Shown in pieces: positions 48,673 to 58,084 of a stretch of 64,000 nt of DNA. The stretch is from JABDMH01 sp965223025 (GTDB taxonomy: Bacteria; Bacteroidota; Bacteroidia; Chitinophagales; Saprospiraceae), in NCBI GenBank assembly GCA_965223025.1, contig CBDCVP010000023.1, positions 558,001-622,000 on the forward strand, written 5' to 3'. Both the position numbers and the translations under genes were made by a program. A model generated the notes under the pieces. That model saw only the letters and a list, made by a program, of their open reading frames with translations. It was not told the DNA's origin and did no database searches. Positions within the stretch are counted from its first letter, which is position 1, and each line of letters begins with the position of its first letter.

Positions 48673-50094
48673 TTAGTCCATGAGCCGGGCATTGTATTGT
48701 TTTGGACCCGCTACATATGCTTTATTTTGATCCCAGTTGGGCTGTGCTTTGGTGTAGATGTAAATGGTGTCATCCCAAGGATTGTAGATGACAACGTCCT
48801 CACCATCATCTCCCGTAACATCGACAGAAATGCAATGATACCAACCTTGTCGCTTATTGCCTTGCGGTGGCTGGGGTAGGTGCTCAAATGTAGTGATAAG
48901 TTTTCCTTCAGCGGACCAAAGTGCTCCCCCATTGTAAAGTAATGCAGGCTCCCTGGGACTACTCCAGTATATCGCTTCCATCCCTGTATTATTCGGAGAT
49001 TCGTTTAGCGTAAATGACCGTAAAGTGGCTCCAGATTGACTAACTAGTCGAACGCTGGGAGTATGTCCATTGTACCGGATCATCATTTCAATGCCTGTCG
49101 ACTTGTTGGAGAAATTGGCCACACGTAGTTCTTGGCCATGGGGGACTAAATTTGGTCCCAAATGCAAGATCGTGTCGCCATGTTCGTCCATGACAAATCC
49201 ATGACCCGAGTAAAATGCTCTTTTTTTCTGGGGATGGTCCCAATAGTCGAAAGCCACAGAATCCATGTTTTTGCCAAGTTTTTTTTCCCAGCGTACATCA
49301 CCGCTGCTGCTAAGCAGGTAGTATCCACCATTGACCTCATCTTTTCCATCCCCATCCACGTCTCCGACAGCAGGTATGTATGCAGGACACTGCTGGTACT
49401 GGTCGTTTTGGTTGTAATAGGTCCAAAGACAATGTAATTGATCATCAAATGCGAAAATGGTTGTGCCTAGCTTGATGATGAAATCCTGGGGCGTCGGATT
49501 GCCCCGTAAATTAGCGATCAGTATTCTTTGATGTACCCAGTTAGCTCCTTCACCAGCTGCTTGAGTGAGGATTTCGGGCTGTACGAAATTTTCTAGGACT
49601 CCGGTTTTGCCGTCGCGTATTTGCAACTCAATGCCCTGCATCGAAAAAGGATCCATATTATCTTGATAGGCGAGGAGACAGATGACCTCACTTTGGCCGT
49701 CTGCATCGATATCATGGATGGCAACTGGACCAGGTCGATTGGGTTGCAGTCCACCTTTTCCCACTTGCCACAAGATGTGCTCATCAAGATCAAAAGCAGC
49801 GAGAAAACAAGGTTGGGTGGCTCCGCCGTCTACAGAGTTGGCAGCACGGTAAATGAGAAGATCTAAGGTTCCCTCATTTTGTAAATCACCAATACGCAAA
49901 TCTCCGCCAAAACTATGGGCATCGTCGCTTTGCAGAAGTGAGGAAGGAATGGTTACGGATTTATATAATCGGTAGTTTTTTTCATCGAACTGACAATCTG
50001 AAAAAGTCAGACATAGGAGGAGTAGTAGCAGAAGATAGCTGTTTAATGACTGGTGCTCACAAGAACTAGGTGGAATCAATCTTTTTGGAATCAT
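48673..50094 (-). CDS. FG-GAP/VCBS-type beta-propeller lipoprotein (polysaccharide-lyase-related?)
   Basis: A protein of about 473 residues. I start at the ATG at 50094; a GTG at 50100 is also in frame. The N-terminal signal has a Leu-run followed by FSDC, giving a likely lipoprotein. The body has FG-GAP/VCBS-like propeller blades with calcium-type loops (IHDIDADGQSE, VGDVDGDGKDE, SVDVTGDDGED) and ends VIYNPWDDTIYIYT then YNARLMD. That ending is like rhamnogalacturonan-lyase-type propellers (PL11-like), but the catalytic residues cannot be confirmed. It lies immediately downstream of the alginate-lyase-like gene, whose stop codon is 7 bases before, so the two are coupled. Confidence 0.8.
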   Translation of the reverse strand: MIPKRLIPPSSCEHQSLNSYLLLLLLLCLTFSDCQFDEKNYRLYKSVTIPSSLLQSDDAHSFGGDLRIGDLQNEGTLDLLIYRAANSVDGGATQPCFLAAFDLDEHILWQVGKGGLQPNRPGPVAIHDIDADGQSEVICLLAYQDNMDPFSMQGIELQIRDGKTGVLENFVQPEILTQAAGEGANWVHQRILIANLRGNPTPQDFIIKLGTTIFAFDDQLHCLWTYYNQNDQYQQCPAYIPAVGDVDGDGKDEVNGGYYLLSSSGDVRWEKKLGKNMDSVAFDYWDHPQKKRAFYSGHGFVMDEHGDTILHLGPNLVPHGQELRVANFSNKSTGIEMMIRYNGHTPSVRLVSQSGATLRSFTLNESPNNTGMEAIYWSSPREPALLYNGGALWSAEGKLITTFEHLPQPPQGNKRQGWYHCISVDVTGDDGEDVVIYNPWDDTIYIYTKAQPNWDQNKAYVAGPKQYNARLMD

Positions 50095-50101
50095 TACCAC
50101 C

Positions 50102-51322
50102 CTAGAATTTCAAAAAAAGCGATTGGAGACCATTTGGATCATGCTCATGTAGGAGTTCCCGGGCATACTGGGCGTAGGAACTTTTTTGATAAGCCTTCGC
50201 GGCCAAAATGAGTGGGTAATGAAGCCTACTTGGATCAAAAGGCGAGATTTGTTTGTGAGGCCAGGAACTTAGGCCCATGGCGGCGGGGAGGAGATACTCG
50301 AGGGCATCTCGCAGGGTGGCAGCATGCTTGTTTTCATAGTGCCAAAGGTCGACGCCTAACTTCTCGCCGAAATGAGCCAATGTACATAAGCCCTGAAGGT
50401 TCATCGCACTGTAGGAGAAAGACTTAGTTCTGGCAATTTCTCTCGGCTGGCCGCCATCCTCCATGATATGTGCATCCAATCTCCTTGCTTTAGATTCTTC
50501 CAGTACGGACCGCGCAATTTCGGCCTGACCAGTAAACATGGCCAAGGCACAAACCTGCACATTGTACCAGGTACCATGATTGTTTGGATGCACGGATTCA
50601 TCCTTGCCTTTGTCGCTGTGAAGGAGCCAATCTAGATAAGATTTCATCCAATCCTTAATGCCATCGACAAAAGTGTCATCTGCACTCTCCGACGGTGTTA
50701 AGAGTTCGACGATATCGGCTATTTTACCCAGTCTGCGGGTCTCAATGATGCCAATGCCTCTGCCCTCTGTGATACCAGGAATCCGTTGGCCATACTCCAG
50801 ATGAGGATTCATCTTGGTTTCTTCGTCCAAGAACCAGACTTCTAACAAGGAGATGGCCCTGTTTGCAAACTTCTCATCACCAGAATAAAAATAAGCTGCA
50901 CTCAATGTTTCGGCGGTCTCCAATAGTTGCTGGAGACTTGCCCGGTCTGTATATTTTTCTCTTTCTGGGTTGACCAGGCCATCGAGCCGGATGTAGGGTA
51001 GACCATCTGACTTGGTTTTGTCTGGCCACCAGTAAGGGCCTTGACTGACGTAGTCATGTTTGTCACCACTGACCGGAACGATGTCCTTATCCATTACGGA
51101 GAAGGGGCCAAGGTGCAGGACGGCTTTGGCCTGATCTATTAGCTTGTTCACTAACTTTGTCGTCTCTGGAGCACTGCCTTGATATTGTTTTCTGACATGC
51201 AACATGTGTGACCAGTCGGCAAATAAAAGCAGTTGATCTTGTGCTTGCGCTACTTGCTGTGGCAGCAACAGAACACTGAGTATTGACGCCAGGTAGAGAG
51301 TTGGTGAGAAGATTTTTTTCAT
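50102..51322 (-). CDS. Alginate lyase-like polysaccharide lyase (PF05426)
   Basis: A 406-residue protein with a signal peptide (residues 1-27, AQAQ). It has the (alpha/alpha) toroid of the alginate_lyase family, with GPYWWPD (95-101), IETRRLGK and the catalytic N-N-H-G-T-W-Y motif (247-253). The segment GQPREIARTKSFSYSAMNL carries a further conserved Arg and Tyr. PL5 and PL38 enzymes with this motif cleave mannuronate or glucuronate linkages by beta-elimination. Substrate assignment beyond a uronate polysaccharide is inference. The propeller lipoprotein gene is directly downstream, and the divergent sulfatase begins about 200 bases away. Confidence 0.9.
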   Translation of the reverse strand: MKKIFSPTLYLASILSVLLLPQQVAQAQDQLLLFADWSHMLHVRKQYQGSAPETTKLVNKLIDQAKAVLHLGPFSVMDKDIVPVSGDKHDYVSQGPYWWPDKTKSDGLPYIRLDGLVNPEREKYTDRASLQQLLETAETLSAAYFYSGDEKFANRAISLLEVWFLDEETKMNPHLEYGQRIPGITEGRGIGIIETRRLGKIADIVELLTPSESADDTFVDGIKDWMKSYLDWLLHSDKGKDESVHPNNHGTWYNVQVCALAMFTGQAEIARSVLEESKARRLDAHIMEDGGQPREIARTKSFSYSAMNLQGLCTLAHFGEKLGVDLWHYENKHAATLRDALEYLLPAAMGLSSWPHKQISPFDPSRLHYPLILAAKAYQKSSYAQYARELLHEHDPNGLQSLFLKF

Positions 51323-51526
51323 GTGGTGTATGAATAATTTGCTGTACCAGACATTCCGGGAGTTTGCATCACCATGGTAAAGATTGACAGAGCCATTCCC
51401 CCCAGTGGTACCCCATGCCTGCGCATCAGGTGAAATGAGACACTTCTGAGTGCAAAGCTGGTGTCATTTATTCATAAATTTAGCCAAAATACAAGTAGGT
51501 TCACCTATGGAAAAAATCTGATTACT

Positions 51527-53212
51527 ATGAAGTATATACAGTATGGTTGGTTATTCGCTTGGCTCATCTTCTCGTGCACAGCGACCGAGCAGCACGATAC
51601 TCCTAGGCCGAATATTATTCTAGTGATGTCAGATGACATGGGATACTCTGATATCGGATGTTATGGAGGTGAAATTCAAACGCCCCATCTTGATGCATTG
51701 GCTGCCGAAGGACTGAGATACACTCAATTTTATAATACCGCCCGTTGTTGCCCAACCAGGGCATCATTGTTGACGGGTCTCTATCCTCAACAGGCAGGAA
51801 TAGGCCATATGGTAAGCGACCGGGGTACTCCAGCCTATCAGGGTGACCTAAGTAAGCAGGCAGTGACTATAGCCGAGGTGCTAAAATCTGCAGGTTATGC
51901 CACCTATATGAGCGGGAAGTGGCACGTGACCCCATATGAACCAGAGAATCCCAACAAGCACAACTGGCCCAGGCAAAGGGGTTTTGATCGTTTTTTTGGT
52001 ATGATCTCTGGTGCGGGCAGCCTCTATGACCCACGATCATTGGCAGAAGACAACGTCTATGTTGCACCTCGCGACGGATTTTATTGCACCACTGATTTTA
52101 CTGATTACGCGTTGAAATGTATATCCGAGCACAATGAAGAGCGTCCATATTTTCTGTATTTGGCCTACACTGCCGCCCATTGGCCGATGCATGCTCCCGC
52201 GGCAGCGGTTTCGAAGTACAAGGGCCACTATGACCAAGGTTGGGATGAGATGCGTCAAGGCAGATATCAGCGAATGATTGAGATGGGCTTGGTTGATCCA
52301 CGATGGAGGATGACTCCCCGGGACTCATTTATCGAGCCCTGGAGTGAGGATGTGGCTGACCGAGATTGGGAGCTGGCCAGTATGGAAGTGTACGCAGCCA
52401 TGGTTGATCTGATGGATGAGGGTATCGGTCGTATCGTTGAGGCACTGGCGGCAAGAGGAGAACTGGAAAATACCCTGATTTTCTTTCTACAAGATAATGG
52501 AGCTTGCGCTGAAGAGCTAGGGGGTAGGAAGTCACCCGATCCTACTCAGCTTCAGCCTATGTCTCCGGGGGCTTTACAGACAGCGATGATCCCCCCGATC
52601 ACTAGAGATGGTAAACCGGTGAAAGTAATGAGGGACGGCTGGCCTGGACCTCCGGATGGTTATACAGCCTATGGTTTAAATTGGGCCAATGCCAGCAATA
52701 CACCCTTTAGGGAGTACAAGCACTGGGTCCATGAAGGAGGCATTTCTTCACCCTTGATTGTGCATTGGCCTGCCACGATCGATCAAGTAGGGCAATTCAG
52801 AAAAGAACCCACTCACCTAATCGATATCATGGCTACTTGCGTAGATGTTGCCGAAGCTGAATATCCGAAGACATTTAATAATGAAGTCATAAAGCCCATG
52901 GAGGGAAAAAGTCTAGTGCCATCTTTTGACAACCATCCGTTGGGTCGCGAGGCTATCTACTGGGAGCACGAGGGTAATCGGGCCATGCGGATGGGTAAGT
53001 GGAAGTTGGTGTCGAAAGCCGATAAGAAGCATTCGTTTAAATGGGATAAAGTGGAAGACCTAGCACCTGGTGGGTGGGAGCTCTTCGATATGGATGAGGA
53101 CCGCACAGAAACAAACAACCTGGCCTCCACGCATCCTGATGTAGTCAAGAAAATGGCAGGAATGTGGCGGAGCTGGGCTGTAAGAGTAGGCGCCATTCCC
53201 AGGCCCAAGTGA
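51527..53212 (+). CDS. Arylsulfatase lipoprotein (S1 family, AtsA-like)
   Basis: An S1 sulfatase of about 561 residues with a lipoprotein signal (IFSC, Cys17) when started from the ATG at 51527; an in-frame ATG at 51461 adds 22 residues in front of the signal. The metal site is MSDDMGYSD, and the formylglycine motif CCPTR (Cys74) is followed by ASLLTGLYPQQAGIGHM. The C-terminal RMGKWKLVS and GGWELFDMDEDRTETNNLA segments are typical of the large AtsA-type arylsulfatases (S1_4-like). It is divergent from the lyase operon and may share its regulation; the substrate is unknown. Confidence 0.93.
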   Translation: MKYIQYGWLFAWLIFSCTATEQHDTPRPNIILVMSDDMGYSDIGCYGGEIQTPHLDALAAEGLRYTQFYNTARCCPTRASLLTGLYPQQAGIGHMVSDRGTPAYQGDLSKQAVTIAEVLKSAGYATYMSGKWHVTPYEPENPNKHNWPRQRGFDRFFGMISGAGSLYDPRSLAEDNVYVAPRDGFYCTTDFTDYALKCISEHNEERPYFLYLAYTAAHWPMHAPAAAVSKYKGHYDQGWDEMRQGRYQRMIEMGLVDPRWRMTPRDSFIEPWSEDVADRDWELASMEVYAAMVDLMDEGIGRIVEALAARGELENTLIFFLQDNGACAEELGGRKSPDPTQLQPMSPGALQTAMIPPITRDGKPVKVMRDGWPGPPDGYTAYGLNWANASNTPFREYKHWVHEGGISSPLIVHWPATIDQVGQFRKEPTHLIDIMATCVDVAEAEYPKTFNNEVIKPMEGKSLVPSFDNHPLGREAIYWEHEGNRAMRMGKWKLVSKADKKHSFKWDKVEDLAPGGWELFDMDEDRTETNNLASTHPDVVKKMAGMWRSWAVRVGAIPRPK

Positions 53213-53565
53213 GTGGTAGAGTGGAAAGGATAGCAGAGGTAAAAAAGTTAAGAAGCGTAAAGGAGACCGAGAGCAGTGCGCAGTGAGGGTTGATGCACAT
53301 CGTCGAATGCTGAATTCAGAATGTTTGAAGGTGCCCTTAAGTTACCCTTCGCCAGTTAAGTTCCTTAATTATTCTTCGATATTTGGACTCGTCTTGCAAC
53401 ACCATAGAAGGGGTGTGTATATGACTGCACTTTGTCTAGCTCAGCTGCCTGATATCGCCAAGCAGTAAGCGATGACCCTGCTGAAAAGCATGGTCGAACC
53501 ATACAATCACCATTTTTGGCGCTGTTATTTGTGGATATAGGCTACGGCTACAACAAGCCTAGGAC
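53213..53565. other. Intergenic stretch without a gene
   Basis: About 350 bases between the convergent sulfatase and acyltransferase genes. No ORF, hairpin or repeat stands out. Confidence 0.5.
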
Positions 53566-54675
53566 CTAAACCTTCAGAAATACTTTTTGTCTGTACATGA
53601 AATAGAGGAACAACCATACCAATCCCACCGATCCGAGTGCTTGCAATACGTCATGCCATTTCTCATCGATCGGAGCATACAGTCCGGAGAACAGAAGGTG
53701 AGAAGTATGACCAAAGTCAATAAACCCGTTTGCCAAATAAATCAGCAGAGAATTCATTCCGATTACCTTGAAGAAGAAGGCCCATTTTCGTTTTCCATTA
53801 ATTTCGATGATCCAATAAAACATGCACAGGAACAAAAATGCCATGCCACCTGTGAGCAAGATAAAAGAGCTCGTCCAGAGGTGCTTGTTAATGGGAAAAT
53901 GCAGGGACCACAGAAGGCCCAGGGCCAAGATGATAATACCAGCTATGAGCAAAGTCTTAGCCTTTTCAGTGTCGGCTTTTTCTCTTTGACCGATGATATC
54001 ACCCGCGAAAGCTCCCATCATGGTCAGGCACATGGAGGGTAGCTCAGTGAGCAGGGCCAATTCATCGTAGGTGCCTTGAAGGAGTCTGCCAGGCATAAAC
54101 GTGCGATCGATCCATCCTACCAAGTTTCCCTCAAAAGATAAATCCCCAGCACCGTAGCCAGGTACCGGAATCAGGTAGAGCATGGCATAGTATGACAATA
54201 ATATTCCAGCAATCCAGAGCAGTCGTCCTCTTTTCTCAAAATTGAGATAGACCAGGGTGGTTATAAAAACGGCAAATCCAATCCTACCCAGCACACTGCT
54301 AAACCGTATCTGCGATGGCTCCCAGATGGGGACAGGGGCATTTTTAAACAGATATCCTAATAGCATTAGAATGATCATCCGGATGAACACTTTTCTATAG
54401 ATCTCGGTCTTGCTAAACCCCCTGTTTTGCGCAGACCTTATCGAAAAGGTCAGAGACACTCCAGCAATAAATAGAAACAATGGCATGATAAAATCGTAGA
54501 AGGTAAATCCATTCCAGGCCGGATGATGTAGTTGGCGAGCAATGGCATCTACCCAGCCCCATTCGGTTTTGTTTTCCATCAGTGCCAAAAAGGTTCCACC
54601 ACCAGAAATGAGGAGCATATCAAAGCCACGCAGGGCATCGAGGGAAAGGAGTCGTTGGTTTGTGTTGGTTGACAT
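53566..54675 (-). CDS. Heparan-alpha-glucosaminide acetyltransferase-like membrane protein (DUF5009/DUF1624 type)
   Basis: An integral membrane acyltransferase of about 369 residues with about 10 membrane segments. I start at the ATG at 54675 (MSTNTNQRLLSLDALRG); upstream in-frame codons to 54720 lack family resemblance. RLLSLDALRGFDMLL opens the protein. The HHPAWNGFTFYDFIMPLFLFIAGVS region includes the family histidine, and FKVIGMNSLLIYLA is in the late helices. Relatives (HGSNAT, NagX) transfer acetyl groups to glucosamine at the membrane. The ISKra4-type element is inserted 69 bases upstream of this start and could have altered its promoter. Confidence 0.9.
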   Translation of the reverse strand: MSTNTNQRLLSLDALRGFDMLLISGGGTFLALMENKTEWGWVDAIARQLHHPAWNGFTFYDFIMPLFLFIAGVSLTFSIRSAQNRGFSKTEIYRKVFIRMIILMLLGYLFKNAPVPIWEPSQIRFSSVLGRIGFAVFITTLVYLNFEKRGRLLWIAGILLSYYAMLYLIPVPGYGAGDLSFEGNLVGWIDRTFMPGRLLQGTYDELALLTELPSMCLTMMGAFAGDIIGQREKADTEKAKTLLIAGIIILALGLLWSLHFPINKHLWTSSFILLTGGMAFLFLCMFYWIIEINGKRKWAFFFKVIGMNSLLIYLANGFIDFGHTSHLLFSGLYAPIDEKWHDVLQALGSVGLVWLFLYFMYRQKVFLKV

Positions 54676-54743
54676 CGTTTTGAAAGTCTTCTTCCAGGGA
54701 AGATACGAACTTGAGCCCACTCCGAAAAGTCGACCAATTCAGA

Positions 54744-56007
54744 GGGTGCATTAGAAAATGTCGCAACTAAGTTATATATTAGTAAAAAACCTAATATATT
54801 ATGAACAAGGCTGATCTATCAGAACAATTCAGCCAACTCAAGAAAGAATTTACCGAAAAAGCAGCAGATCCAAAGATGAGTTTTTATGACCATGAATCCC
54901 AATTTGTAGAGCAATGGATGGAATTGGGCAGGAAGTTGTATGAGGAATGCATGGATGTAAGAACAAAAGACCGCCGTAAAAAAAAAACATTGCCACACGG
55001 GTAGGAAAGATTGAGTTAGAGAAAGAGCACCATTTTACCCAGCAATTGAAAGGGAGTAAAATTAGCCCAAAACTAGAGGACGTATTGACCTATGTTGGCA
55101 AGGAGGAGAGATACAGTTTCGGGGTTGAACTACTAAGAATGCTTGGGATAAAACGAATGAATTCATGCTACATCAGTTGACCAATCGGAACGGGTCGATA
55201 GCCGAAGAGTGGTTGACAAGTGAGCAGCTATGGAAAAAGGATGAAAGTAGATCAGAAGAAGTAGTTTATTGTGAGGTAGACGGTTCAATGATATTGACGC
55301 GGGAAGATAAATGGAAAGAAGTAAAACTGGGTCGTGTTTTCAGATCTGGATCAATTTTACCAGAAGCTACTGATCGTCAATGGATTAAGGAATCAGAATA
55401 CATTGCACATTTGGGGAATCATGAAGAATTTGAAGAAAAGATGTCCGTTTTACTTGATCGATATGAAAAGAAAGATGAAAGTCTAGTGTTCGTAACGGAT
55501 GGAGCTAAATGGATTGATCAATGGATAAAAGCCTGCTATCCCACAGCAACAACGATTCTGGATTACTACCATGCCGCAGAACACATTGGAGAATTTGCCA
55601 ACAAATTTTTCGATGAGGATAAAAAGTCAAAGAAATGGACCAAGCGGATGAACACTAAGTTAATAAACCAAGGTGGAAACTATGTGATCAAAAGAATCCA
55701 AAGTCTTTCAAATACCGACGAAGAAAAAGAAGAAGTCAAGCAAGACTTACTAACATACTTAAAGAATAATGCTCATAGAATGAATTATCCCAAATACAAA
55801 AAAGTAGGTTTACTCATTGGATCTGGAGCAATCGAGGCTGCACATCGTACCGTAATACAAAAGCGACTTAAATTATCAGGACAACGATGGTCTAAACCAG
55901 GAGCACAAAATGTTCTTAACTTGAGAACTCTTCACATGAGTGGCCATTGGTCCCATTTTCAACGCTATCTTGGTGCAGCTGCATAAACGACAAAATCTAA
56001 TGCACCC
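54744..56007 (+). mobile_element. ISKra4-family-type insertion sequence, 1264 bases, decayed
   Basis: Imperfect 20-base terminal inverted repeats bound the element: GGGTGCATTAG begins the left end at 54744, and its complement ends at 56007, with 17 of 20 positions matching. The flanks AATTCAGA (54736-54743) and AATTCAGG (56008-56015) look like an 8-base target duplication with one mismatch. The interior encodes one transposase broken into three frames. Confidence 0.88.
54801..55986 (+). pseudogene. ISKra4-type transposase, frameshifted
   Basis: Three overlapping frames together give about 395 residues of a DDE transposase. Part 1 (54801-55004) ends just past a 10-A run (54978-54987). Part 2 continues in the -1 frame (IATRVGKIELEKEHHF...) to a TGA at 55178-55180. 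Part 3 (from about 55156; first ATG 55165) is again -1 to its predecessor. The first change sits on a poly-A run and could be programmed -1 slippage, known from other insertion sequences; the second has no such site and looks like a true deletion. Part 3 holds the probable DDE residues: VDGSMIL (first Asp), VTDGAKW (second Asp) and SGAIEAAH (Glu), with the ISKra4 ending LSGQRWSKPGAQNVLNLR. Confidence 0.88.
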
Positions 56008-56110
56008 AATTCAGGTTGGCCCTGGCCGATCTTCCATTTTTTAGTCGGTTGAAACACCACATCACCGAGTGCACTGACCAGATCTAAATGTTGGAGGAGA
56101 GTAGGAGGTA

Positions 56111-57844
56111 CTAACTATTGTCCATCTTCCCAATCTCCCTCTCTAACTGATTTAAGCCGTCGATCACTTGTCCATGATCTTGCACCAGCTGATCCAATGC
56201 CTTTGACTCTGACTCCAACATCTGGTCGAATCTTTCGAAATTCTTTTCGATTTGAGCACGTACAAAATCTACATAAGTACGAAGGCGACTGGTGACTTCA
56301 GCCTCCAATTTCTTGCGGCCCTCGTCCACTTCTGCCTTAAACTTCTTAAGGATTTTTCGCCTCTGCAACCCCAAAGAAACACCAGCAAAAAGTAGTCCCA
56401 CTGCAGTGAGTACACCTCCTGTGATGTCAAATACCATCCCGTTGGTGACGAAGGTTAAGATGACGCCTACGACGGCTATACCTCCTCCTGTGGCTAGGGT
56501 GGGTGACATTTTATCTTTTTGAGAAAAGATGGCCTCGTCCTGAAAATTGTCGGCATTGTTGAGAAAGGCTCTAAATGTTTCTTGCAGCTCGGTCAATATG
56601 CTGGCTCTTTTTTCAGCGATGTCGCTGAATATTTCATGGTCATCTTTTAAAATGGTTTGGCTGGACCTGATTTTTAAGTCAATAATTTGTCCCATTTGCT
56701 GGATAGACTCTGCCAGATCCAGGACCCGGTCATTGAGTTTTTCCTTGAGTCGATTGTTTAGATTCTGCTCCATATCTTCGGCAAAGTGGGTCAGCCACTC
56801 TTTGATGGATGGTTTCTTGCTGAACATAGAAGAGAATGAGCGGCGTAAGACGGAACCCAAGGAGAGCACTCCGCTGAGTTCGTCGGTTTTTTCGCGCATC
56901 GTACCATCATAGCCAGCCAAAAGATTCTCTACCAACACAATAACCTGGTCATTGGATATCTGAGTTTGCTTGTCCAGCGTGCTGGTAATATCGGTTCGAA
57001 AATCTCTATCGACTTTCAGCTGAGCTTGCCTCAGTGACAGACCTTCATTTATTTTTTGTGCAATGCTGGCAGCGGTACCGAGGTTGCTTTGTAATTTTAA
57101 GACAGGGGCTTGGCCGCCAGTTATTTTGTCGTTAATAAATGATCTCAAAGGTGCATAGCCGCTAGTATCCACAAGGCCTTCTTGCTCATCCTTAGCAGAT
57201 ACTGCAAAAACGAATGGCATCGGGACACCTTTTTGCTGGGCTTGTTTATACACACCTTCGATATTGATCTGCAAATCATCTTCGGACATCAGGTCCTTTT
57301 GCTGTAGCACAAAAATGATTTTCTTCCGCCATTCATCGTGGATATAATCAAAAAATTCCCAGGCTGATTGCCTATATGGATTTTTGGCTTCAAAGACAAA
57401 AACGATCAAGTCAGCTCCGGGAATAAATCGCTCGGTAATTTCCTGGTGGTGGTCGATGATGGTGTTGGTTCCCGGAGTGTCGACAATGGCGATTTCTTTT
57501 AAGATGTCGACAGGTTGATACAGTCTTTTCAAATAGGGATTGATGATTTCCTCATGTGCCGTTTCACCAAATACTATTTGTTGGATGGTATCGGTCATGG
57601 GTGACGGCGCAACCTTACAGATATCTTTCTCTGTCTCTAAGAGGGCGTTGATGAAACTGCTTTTTCCTGCTTTTACTTCACCCACAATGACAAACATGAA
57701 GGGCTCCTCAATACGGTCCTTCAGATCCTTTATGGTTTCGGCCAAACCCTCATGTCCGATCTCATGGGTAAGCTTGAGCAGATCATCCACCGCGTGGGTG
57801 ATCTTGGTGCGTAAGCGGACTATTTGATCATCAAGAACTTTCAT
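56111..57844 (-). CDS. Bacterial dynamin-family GTPase
   Basis: A 577-residue dynamin-like protein. A GTPase domain lies at about 45-270, with G1 GEVKAGKSS (55-63), switch threonines in PMTDT, G3 DTPG (122-125) and a G4 position read as QQKD rather than NKxD. A long helical stalk follows (about 270-450). A paired hydrophobic hairpin at about 455-500 (Gly/Val-rich) would insert in the membrane, and a final helical region (about 505-577) packs with the stalk. Bacterial dynamins remodel or protect membranes; no second dynamin gene is adjacent, although many bacteria have pairs. Confidence 0.92.
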   Translation of the reverse strand: MKVLDDQIVRLRTKITHAVDDLLKLTHEIGHEGLAETIKDLKDRIEEPFMFVIVGEVKAGKSSFINALLETEKDICKVAPSPMTDTIQQIVFGETAHEEIINPYLKRLYQPVDILKEIAIVDTPGTNTIIDHHQEITERFIPGADLIVFVFEAKNPYRQSAWEFFDYIHDEWRKKIIFVLQQKDLMSEDDLQINIEGVYKQAQQKGVPMPFVFAVSAKDEQEGLVDTSGYAPLRSFINDKITGGQAPVLKLQSNLGTAASIAQKINEGLSLRQAQLKVDRDFRTDITSTLDKQTQISNDQVIVLVENLLAGYDGTMREKTDELSGVLSLGSVLRRSFSSMFSKKPSIKEWLTHFAEDMEQNLNNRLKEKLNDRVLDLAESIQQMGQIIDLKIRSSQTILKDDHEIFSDIAEKRASILTELQETFRAFLNNADNFQDEAIFSQKDKMSPTLATGGGIAVVGVILTFVTNGMVFDITGGVLTAVGLLFAGVSLGLQRRKILKKFKAEVDEGRKKLEAEVTSRLRTYVDFVRAQIEKNFERFDQMLESESKALDQLVQDHGQVIDGLNQLEREIGKMDNS

Positions 57845-58084
57845 GCGAGTAAAAGTAAGAAAGTCGTGATCAATGATACGTAGGAGAAGGCCATCGTGTG
57901 AGTTCAGTCATGGCTACCTCCTGAAACGCTGAAGGATGCTCAACATAATTAATCTTCGATGTAGGTAAGCAATGGGTAGGAGTTTGGCCTCAGCTAAGCG
58001 AGTGACGAACAACCAAGTATGAATCGAGAGGAATCAGTTAAAAAAAATGTCATTGGAAAGTTGCTGAGTCCACCTAACGTGCAT

